Below are positions 14,089 through 20,269 of a DNA stretch of 21,951 bases, in pieces. This DNA comes from Spirochaetaceae bacterium (lineage in GTDB: Bacteria > Spirochaetota > Spirochaetia > Treponematales > Treponemataceae): positions 1-21,951 of the forward strand of contig JAISTZ010000115.1 in the NCBI GenBank assembly GCA_031272345.1. The letters are read 5' to 3'. Position 1 is the stretch's first letter. Every line of letters begins with the position of its first letter. A program made the translations under genes and the position numbers. The notes beneath the pieces are model-generated. The model made no database searches. It was not told the DNA's origin and saw only the letters and a program-made list of their open reading frames with translations.

Positions 14089-16221
14089 CTATGGCGTGAT
14101 CGTGCCGTTGTTGATGACCGTCCCGTTGTTGGTCAGGTTGCCGCCCGTGTTCAGGGTCCAGCCCGAGGGTATCCGCAGGGTGACCCCGTCCGGGATGGTG
14201 AGGGGCGCGTTCAGGGTGATGGTCTTGGGGAAATTGGTGTAGCTGGATATGTTTGCGTCGACGGCGGGTATGCTCACCTCGCTGCCGCAGGCCACCAGGT
14301 CGGTGTGGTCGTTCTGGTAAGCCGTGGAAGGGGCGGCGGACACGAACACCGCCGCTTTTGAGCCGGAGGGGCGGGAGAGCCCTCCGGTGATTCTGTAGGA
14401 GATGAACACCCCGCCCTCGGCGGTGAGTGCGCCGGACAGACCTGTAGTGCTGTTGTACGGGTTCACTCCCAGCGCGATGACCACGCCGCCGAGCTGGGTG
14501 ATATTGCCTGATATGGGGATAGCGGGTGTTGAAGCATAATTTGTGCCAGGCATGTAACCGAAACCGTGAATAGACAGGGTTCCCAGGGTGCTGCGGGAAC
14601 TGGCGTCTGTCCCGGCATCCGTGCTTGCCGCGCTGTCTATCACCATGGAAGTCCCGACGGCGAGTCCGATTCCGGCGGCAGGGCCGTACAGTTTGCCGCT
14701 CAGGTAATTCGTCCCCGCAAGGAGCAGGGTGACGTCCGCCCCTGAACCGTTGAAGGCCGTGTTGTTCATCGTGCCGCCTACAGCGATAGTTGCATTTTGC
14801 AGGGTCACCGTGACCGCCGCGCCGGACTCTACCGCCACCCGGTTCGTCCCGGTGCTGCCGGTGAGGATCACGTTGGCGCCGTTTCTCAGGGTAATCACAC
14901 CGCCGGTGTAGAACCACTGGGGCCCTGCTGAAGCGGGGCTGCCCACATTGATCGTCGGCGGGCCTTCAATGACATAGATGGCCAGGCGGAGGCTTTCGGC
15001 CTTGCCGGATTCGGTTACGGTAACATAATAGGCTCCCGTGGGCACGTCGGAGGGGTGGGAGAGGGTGAGGGTTGAGCCGGAAACTGCCAGGTCAACCCCG
15101 GAAACCTCCGAAGCCAGGGCGTCCCCGCTCGCGGCGGCGTAGACCTTCCAGACTGCGTTCTCCGTAAAGGGCGGATCGTTGGTCAGGGTGAAGGGCACAT
15201 CCGCCATGGCCGCGCCGATTCCCTTGTCCACTGTTTCGATGCTGAACGCGGGGGTTCTGGAACGCCACAGGGCCCAAAACTCTCTGCTGCCGTTGCTCCC
15301 CGCGGGAATAGCCGTTACGGGGCTCCCCTGAAACTGGGGGTTGTCATACCAGCCGAGGAAGACATAGGGCGCCAGCGCGGGCGTGGGGAGCGTGAGGGGC
15401 AGTTTATATGTCCAGTAGGCTGCGGGCGCGCCATCCGGCAGAGTCCCCCCGTTGGTATTGTAGGTGATGGGATACTGTGCAACGACATAGAGGGCCAGGC
15501 GGCTGCTTTCGTCCTTGCCCGGTTCGGTTACGGAGACGTAATAGGTTCCCGTGGGCACGCCGGAGGGGTGGGAGAGGGTGAGGGTTGAGCCGGAAACTGC
15601 CACGTCAACCCCGGAAACCTCCGAAGCCAGGGCGTCCCCATCCGCGGAGGCGTAGACCTTCCAGACTGCGTTGTCCGCAAAGGGCGGGGTGTTGGTCAGG
15701 GTAAAGGGAATATCCGGCAGGCCCTGATGTATCACGAAGCCCTGGCTTGTGGTTGGGGATGGGGTTGTTGCCTTCCTCACGGTAATAGAGAAATCCTTGG
15801 TAAAATGCTCCGGCGGGTCCCGGCCCGTGCCGTTGACGACGGTGGCCCGGATTACGGCGGTTCCCTCTTCAATGGCGGTGAATACGCCGCCGGTGATTAC
15901 CGCTCCGGTGGTTCCGCTTTCAACGAGGCTCCACTCAACCGTCTTGTTTGTGGCGTTTTCCGGCGCAACCTCCGGGGAGAGGGCGAGGGGGACGTTTATG
16001 ACCGCCTCGTCCGGTATGCCCGTGATGTCCTCCACCGGGACAAAGGGCGTCCCAGGAACATGGGGTATCTCAGGGCTGGAAGGCGCCGCGGGGGCAGGGG
16101 ACGCCTCTTCCCTGCGCTTCTGGCGCTCTTCAAGGTAGTCCCGCAGGGTGTAGATGCCGTCGCACCCCGCAACAAAAACTGCCGCGATGACCAGGGCGGC
16201 GCACCAGGCAAGTTTCCTCAT
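14089..16221 (-). CDS. Modular lipoprotein 1: Ig-like, duplicated strand module, InlB-type repeat, beta-helix-like C-terminus
   Basis: The protein has 710 residues. A lipoprotein signal ends in VAGC with Cys20 as lipidation site, then the motif CDGIYTLRDYLEER shared by the neighbouring lipoproteins. A charged, proline-rich linker runs to residue 60. A BIG_2-like Ig domain spans about 61-149 (ITGIPDEAV, ATNKTVEWSL, GTAVIRATV). A 77-residue module occurs at 171-247 and again at 342-418 (62 of 77 identical) around an InlB/Flg_new-type repeat at about 250-320 (ITYNTNGGT, FLGWYDN). From about 430 on come short strand turns such as AVTVTLQNATIAVGG, resembling a right-handed beta-helix, ending with TIPDGVTLRIPSGWTLNTGG. 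Probably surface-exposed; a binding or adhesive role is an inference. Its Shine-Dalgarno (GGTGGAG) lies in the end of the preceding gene. Confidence 0.85.
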   Translation of the reverse strand: MRKLAWCAALVIAAVFVAGCDGIYTLRDYLEERQKRREEASPAPAAPSSPEIPHVPGTPFVPVEDITGIPDEAVINVPLALSPEVAPENATNKTVEWSLVESGTTGAVITGGVFTAIEEGTAVIRATVVNGTGRDPPEHFTKDFSITVRKATTPSPTTSQGFVIHQGLPDIPFTLTNTPPFADNAVWKVYASADGDALASEVSGVDVAVSGSTLTLSHPSGVPTGTYYVSVTEPGKDESSRLALYVVAQYPITYNTNGGTLPDGAPAAYWTYKLPLTLPTPALAPYVFLGWYDNPQFQGSPVTAIPAGSNGSREFWALWRSRTPAFSIETVDKGIGAAMADVPFTLTNDPPFTENAVWKVYAAASGDALASEVSGVDLAVSGSTLTLSHPSDVPTGAYYVTVTESGKAESLRLAIYVIEGPPTINVGSPASAGPQWFYTGGVITLRNGANVILTGSTGTNRVAVESGAAVTVTLQNATIAVGGTMNNTAFNGSGADVTLLLAGTNYLSGKLYGPAAGIGLAVGTSMVIDSAASTDAGTDASSRSTLGTLSIHGFGYMPGTNYASTPAIPISGNITQLGGVVIALGVNPYNSTTGLSGALTAEGGVFISYRITGGLSRPSGSKAAVFVSAAPSTAYQNDHTDLVACGSEVSIPAVDANISSYTNFPKTITLNAPLTIPDGVTLRIPSGWTLNTGGNLTNNGTVINNGTITP
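14968..15198 (-). repeat. Intragenic module, copy B (lipoprotein 1, residues 342-418)
   Basis: Second copy of a 77-residue module; the first lies at 15481-15711. Offset is 513 bases and 62 of 77 residues agree, with the core GDALASEVSGVD unchanged. Confidence 0.9.
15481..15711 (-). repeat. Intragenic module, copy A (lipoprotein 1, residues 171-247)
   Basis: First copy of the module repeated at 14968-15198; an InlB-type repeat domain is inserted between the two copies. Confidence 0.9.
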
Positions 16222-16225
16222 GGCG

Positions 16226-16250
16226 CCTCACTCCACCGTTACGCTGCCGG
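16226..16250 (-). repeat. Conserved 3'-end block, copy 1 (end of lipoprotein 2)
   Basis: These 25 bases encode SGSVTVE, the stop codon and its flank. They are identical to 18044-18068 and 20214-20238. The block contains the GGTGGAG used as Shine-Dalgarno by the next gene, 9 bases (TGAGGCGCC) before its ATG. Confidence 0.95.
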
Positions 16251-18039
16251 ACACCCCGCCGGTGATCGCGGCCCCGGCGCTCTGGATGACCTCGCCGTTG
16301 TTGACGAGGTAACCGTTTGTGACCAGGGTCCAGCCCGGCGGCACCCGCAGGGTCGCCCCCTCGGGGATGAAGAACAGCGTGTTCAGGGTGACGGTTCCCG
16401 CGGCGGCCGCGTTGCCGGTGGTTCCGGTGAAGGAGATGGACACCTCGCTTCCCACAAGGAGCGCCCCGTTGGCGGGAAACTCGCCGGTGTATGTCCCGCT
16501 GTCGAGCACGGCGCTGGTGAGCGCCACCGCGTTGGCCGGGCTGCCGGTGAAGCTGACCGGGTCTTGTGCGCCGCCCCTGCCGATGCCCCCGGCGATAATC
16601 GTACCGCCGTTTATCTTGATGTCCGCCGTGCCGTTCAATGGCGCAGGCGTTGCTGAGCGGATGCCCTCCACGGCCACCACCACGCCGCCTGAGATGGTGA
16701 TGTTTCCCGCCGCGCCGCGAGAGCTGGTGCCGCCGCCGCCGCCGATTGCCGCAGGCTCGCCGCTGCCGCCTCCACTCTGGGCAAATACCGTGCCCCCGGA
16801 GATGGTGACGACTCCGCCATGGCCGTTCTCGCCGCCGCCGATGCCCGCGGCTTTGGCGCCCCCTCGCGCGACTACCGTGCCGCCTGTGATGGTGATGTTC
16901 CCGCCATCGCTTCTGTTGCTGCAGCCGATGCCCGCCGCCCGCTCGCCTCCTGTCGCGTTGACTGTGCCGCCGGTAATGGTAACGCTGCCTGGAGCGCTGT
17001 TCGCCCGGGTGCCTCCGCCTATCCCCGTGCTATAGCGGACGCCTACGGCATTCACGACGCCCCCGGAAATCAGGATGGTCCCGGCGTGGTTGGCTCCGTT
17101 TTTGTCTCCTACGGCGTCCCATTCGCCGCCCCCGCCGATAGCCGCGCCTCCCTGCCATGTGCTGCCAACATCGCTTGCATAAGCAGTAACCGTGCCTCCG
17201 GCGATGGTGATTGTACCGCCCGGTTCGGCTATACTGCCCCCTATACCGGCCCCTGCGCCGTTTGTTTGGCCGCCCCTGGCGGAGAGGCTCCCGGTTTCGG
17301 CGTGGCTGCTTGTTGGGGTTCCCGCTCCGGCGCTTGCGGCGCTGTCGATAACCAGGCTGCGACCTGTCGTAACATGCACCCCGGCGGCGCCGCCTCCGCT
17401 GGTAAGCGTGTTTGTCCCCGACAGGAGTATGGTTACTGTTGCGTCGTTTTCTATGTCAAAGGCGCAGCCGCCGGCGTCGCTCAGGTCGATAGTAACATCA
17501 TCCAGCGTCACCCTGACAGCCGCACCGGACTCTACCGCAACGCGGTTCTGCGCCGTGCTGCCGTAGAGGGTCACGAATGCGCCGTCCTGTAAAGTGATGA
17601 CCTTTGTATCGCTGTCGTAGGACCAAAGCGTCCTGGAAGTCGAGGCGGTCATGGCGACATCAATAGAGTCCACCCCCACGGTAATCGTGAACGCTTTTAC
17701 AAAGTCCTTCCCCCTCCACAGGCCGTCCGCGACCCGCGCGGTGATGACCGCCGTGCCCACCGCCGCGGCCCTGAAGACGCCCCCGGTGATGGCTGCCCTG
17801 GCGGTTCCGGGATCGGAGACGGACCATGCAACCGTTTTTTTGGTGGCGTTATCCGGCACAATAACCGGGGAGAGGGTGAGGGGCGAGCCCATGACCGCCC
17901 CGGAGGGTATGCCCGTGATGTCCGCTATCGGGACGAAGGCCCGGTCATCCAGGTAGTCCCGCAGGGTGTAGATGCCGTCGCACCCCCCAACAAATACCGC
18001 CGCGATGACCAGGGCGGCGCACCAGGTAAGCTTCCTCAT
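16228..18039 (-). CDS. Modular lipoprotein 2: Ig-like domain plus glycine-rich beta-repeat domain
   Basis: The protein has 603 residues. The signal peptide ends VGGC (Cys20) and is followed by DGIYTLRDYLDDR; the first 30 residues differ from lipoprotein 1 at only two places. A BIG_2-like Ig domain spans about 34-121 (PDNATKKTVAWSV, GTAVITARVADG). A strand-rich domain (about 140-235, LWSYDSDTKVITLQDGA, VTILLSGTNTL) leads into repeats of about 29 residues from about 253 to 480 with the core GGxITIxGGTVxAxGG...AGIGGG, typical of beta-helix or beta-solenoid surface proteins. The conserved C-terminal module ends SGSVTVE. The strand-rich part faintly recalls the Cthe_2159-type carbohydrate-binding fold, which is a weak guess. 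It starts 6 bases (GGCGCC) after the stop of lipoprotein 3, with GGTGGAG as ribosome site. Confidence 0.85.
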   Translation of the reverse strand: MRKLTWCAALVIAAVFVGGCDGIYTLRDYLDDRAFVPIADITGIPSGAVMGSPLTLSPVIVPDNATKKTVAWSVSDPGTARAAITGGVFRAAAVGTAVITARVADGLWRGKDFVKAFTITVGVDSIDVAMTASTSRTLWSYDSDTKVITLQDGAFVTLYGSTAQNRVAVESGAAVRVTLDDVTIDLSDAGGCAFDIENDATVTILLSGTNTLTSGGGAAGVHVTTGRSLVIDSAASAGAGTPTSSHAETGSLSARGGQTNGAGAGIGGSIAEPGGTITIAGGTVTAYASDVGSTWQGGAAIGGGGEWDAVGDKNGANHAGTILISGGVVNAVGVRYSTGIGGGTRANSAPGSVTITGGTVNATGGERAAGIGCSNRSDGGNITITGGTVVARGGAKAAGIGGGENGHGGVVTISGGTVFAQSGGGSGEPAAIGGGGGTSSRGAAGNITISGGVVVAVEGIRSATPAPLNGTADIKINGGTIIAGGIGRGGAQDPVSFTGSPANAVALTSAVLDSGTYTGEFPANGALLVGSEVSISFTGTTGNAAAAGTVTLNTLFFIPEGATLRVPPGWTLVTNGYLVNNGEVIQSAGAAITGGVSGSVTVE

Positions 18040-18043
18040 GGCG

Positions 18044-18068
18044 CCTCACTCCACCGTTACGCTGCCGG
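18044..18068 (-). repeat. Conserved 3'-end block, copy 2 (end of lipoprotein 3)
   Basis: Identical to 16226-16250 and 20214-20238. Together with the 6-base gap GGCGCC and the signal-peptide codons of the next gene, it belongs to a junction block of about 130 bases that is nearly the same at 16134-16264 and about 17952-18082. Confidence 0.95.
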
Positions 18069-20190
18069 ACACCCCGCCGGTAATCGCGGCCCCGGCGCTC
18101 TGGATGACCGTGCCGTTGTTGACGAGGTAACCGTTTGTGACCAGGGTCCAGCCCGGCGGCGCCCGGAGAGTCGCCCCTTCCGGGATGGTGAGGGGGGCGT
18201 TCAGGGTGACGGTTCCCGCGGTGGCCGTGTTGCCGACGGTGCCGGTAAAGGAAATGCTCACGGCTGAACCCAGGAGGAGCGCCCCTGTTACGGGGAACTC
18301 GTCCGCGTATGTCCCGCTGTCGAGCACGGCGCTGGTGAGCGCCACCGCGTTGGCGGGGCTCTCGGCGAAATTGACCGTGTCTACCCCTAGCCCGATGCCG
18401 CCCGCGATAACCGTGCCGCCTGAGATGGTGATGCTCCTGGGGCCGGGGCCGCCTTCGCCTGAGGAGCGGATGCCCTGGGGCGCTGCCACCACGGCGTTCT
18501 CCTTAATTACGATGACGCCCGCCGAGTCGCCTTCCCATTGATCACTATTGGCCCAGCCGCTCCCGCCGATGCTGGCGCCGGGGCCCTGGGCATTGCCGCC
18601 CTGGGCGAAGACCACGGCGTTCCCGCCGATGGTGATGTAGCCGCCGGTTTTCTGTCCGGCTGCGTTACCGCTGGTTCTGGAGTAGCCGCTCCCGATGCCC
18701 GCGCCGCCTCCCGCGCCTGTTGCCGTTACCACCGCGCTGCCCGCAATGTTGATAGTCCCGCCTGAGCCGTCAGCGCCGCCGCCGATACCCGCACCGTACC
18801 GGTCGCATGTAGCGTTCACCGTGCCGCCTGAAATGGTGATGGTCCCGCCATAGCCATAGCCGCCGCCGCCGATACCCGCACCCCAGTATCCTCCTTGTGC
18901 GGTTACCGTGCCGCCTGAGATGGTGATGGTCCCGCCTGCGCCGAATTCGCCACCGCCGATACCCGCACCCCAGTCTCCTCCTTGTGCGGTTACCGTGCCG
19001 CCTGTGATGGTGATGGTCCCGCCATTGCTTCTGGCACTGCCGCCGATACCTGCGGCTTTGCTACCTCCTCCTGTCGCGGTGACTATGCCGCCTGAGATGG
19101 TGACGCTGCCTGGAGCGCTATTCGCGTAGGCGCCTCCCCCTATCCCCGCAGTGTAGTCGCCGCCTATGGCAGTCACAATGCCCCCGGAAATCAGGATAGT
19201 TCCTGCGTGGTTGGCGCCACTAAAGTAGCCTATGGCGTCCAATTCGCCGCCGCCGCCGATGCCCGCGCCTCCGGCCCAGGCGCCGCCGCCTGCCGCGCCA
19301 TGAGCGGTAACCGCGCCTCCGGCGATGGTGATTGCGCCGCCAGGCTCGCTCATGCCCCCGCCAATCCCTGCTCCGGCGCCGTCCGCGCTGCCGCCTGTGA
19401 CGGTGAGGCTCCCGGTTTCGGCGTGGCTGCTCGCCGCGCTGTCGATGACCAGGGTGCGTCCTTCCGTAACATGCAGCCCTGCGGCGCTGCCTCCGCTGGT
19501 AAGCGCGTTTGTCCCGGAGAGAAGCAGCGTCACTGCCGCCCCATCCCCAAGGTCAAAGGCGGCGTTGGCTGTTTCGCTCACATTGATCGTGACGTCTTGC
19601 AGCGTCACCGTGGCCGTTGCGCCGGGGGCCACCGCAACGCGGTTCTCCGACGTAACGCCCATGAGGGTCACATCCGCGCCGTCCTCTATGGTGATGACCT
19701 TTGTTCCGCTGTCGTAGGACCAGAGCGTCCCGGAAGTCGTGGCGGTCATGGCGACATCAATAGAGACCACCTGCACGGCAATCGTGAACGCTTTTACAAA
19801 GTCCTTCCCTTTCCACAGGCCGTCCGCGACCCGGGCGGTGATTTTCGCCATGCCCTCCGCCGCGGCCGTAAAGACGCCCCCGGTGATGGCTGCCCCGGTG
19901 GCTCCGGGATCGGAGACGGACCATGCAACCGCCCTGTTCGTGGCATCCCCCGGCACAATAACCGGGGCGAGGGTGAGGGGCGGGCCCATGACCGCCACGG
20001 CGGGTATGCCCGTGATGTCCGCTACCGGGATGAAGGCCCGGTCATACAGGTAGTCCCGCAGGGTGTAGATGCCGTCGCACCCCCCAACGAAAACTGCCGC
20101 GATGAGCAGGAAAAGGGCTATGAGGAAGAACCGTCCCCGGCTCGTCAGGCCGCTGTGCGTGTGTGGGTATTTTTCGTTCTGTTCATCCAT
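18046..20190 (-). CDS. Modular lipoprotein 3: Ig-like domain plus long glycine-rich repeat solenoid
   Basis: The protein has 714 residues from the ATG at 20190. That start has AAGGA about 8 bases upstream; a GTG at 20193 would also fit but is too close. The N-terminus is longer than in its neighbours, with a charged head (MDEQNEKYPHTHSG) before the hydrophobic segment and the lipobox VGGC (Cys38). Then come the shared CDGIYTLRDYL motif, a BIG_2-like Ig domain (about 51-140) and the same strand domain as lipoprotein 2 (LWSYDSGTKVITIEDGA). About eight tandem repeats of roughly 29 residues or variants follow (GGTITISGGTVTAQGG, GAGIGGG), then the common C-terminal module ending SGSVTVE. It is probably a beta-solenoid on the cell surface. 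The ligand is unknown. Confidence 0.85.
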   Translation of the reverse strand: MDEQNEKYPHTHSGLTSRGRFFLIALFLLIAAVFVGGCDGIYTLRDYLYDRAFIPVADITGIPAVAVMGPPLTLAPVIVPGDATNRAVAWSVSDPGATGAAITGGVFTAAAEGMAKITARVADGLWKGKDFVKAFTIAVQVVSIDVAMTATTSGTLWSYDSGTKVITIEDGADVTLMGVTSENRVAVAPGATATVTLQDVTINVSETANAAFDLGDGAAVTLLLSGTNALTSGGSAAGLHVTEGRTLVIDSAASSHAETGSLTVTGGSADGAGAGIGGGMSEPGGAITIAGGAVTAHGAAGGGAWAGGAGIGGGGELDAIGYFSGANHAGTILISGGIVTAIGGDYTAGIGGGAYANSAPGSVTISGGIVTATGGGSKAAGIGGSARSNGGTITITGGTVTAQGGDWGAGIGGGEFGAGGTITISGGTVTAQGGYWGAGIGGGGYGYGGTITISGGTVNATCDRYGAGIGGGADGSGGTINIAGSAVVTATGAGGGAGIGSGYSRTSGNAAGQKTGGYITIGGNAVVFAQGGNAQGPGASIGGSGWANSDQWEGDSAGVIVIKENAVVAAPQGIRSSGEGGPGPRSITISGGTVIAGGIGLGVDTVNFAESPANAVALTSAVLDSGTYADEFPVTGALLLGSAVSISFTGTVGNTATAGTVTLNAPLTIPEGATLRAPPGWTLVTNGYLVNNGTVIQSAGAAITGGVSGSVTVE
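18740..19110 (-). repeat. Tandem 87-bp repeats (29-residue units) in lipoprotein 3
   Basis: Units of 87 bases recur in phase, for example the CTCCTTGTGC landmark at 18891 and again at 18978. Each encodes GGTITISGGTV-type strands followed by a GAGIGGG turn. Neighbouring units are almost identical at the DNA level, a sign of recent expansion. Boundaries are approximate and more diverged units lie on both sides. Confidence 0.85.
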
Positions 20191-20213
20191 CACACCAATC
20201 CTTTTCCCCTCTC

Positions 20214-20254
20214 CCTCACTCCACCGTTACGCTGCCGGGGGAAACAGCCGATTA
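20214..20254 (-). pseudogene. Severed 3' end of a lipoprotein paralogue
   Basis: Bases 20214-20238 repeat the conserved 3'-end block of lipoproteins 2 and 3, including codons for SGSVTVE and its TGA stop (20216-20218). Upstream the match is lost at once, and an in-frame TAA occurs at 20252-20254. The fragment sits just outside the stop (20270-20272) of lipoprotein 4, which does not encode this ending. It looks like the scar of a recombination that replaced the rest of a paralogue. Confidence 0.7.
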
Positions 20255-20269
20255 CGCCGCACCCGGTCT

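Noticed and set aside
18740..19110. CRISPR-like appearance of regularly spaced repeats
   Set aside because: The repeats keep a reading frame, encode GGTITISGGTV strands, have a period of 87 bases and no unique spacers.
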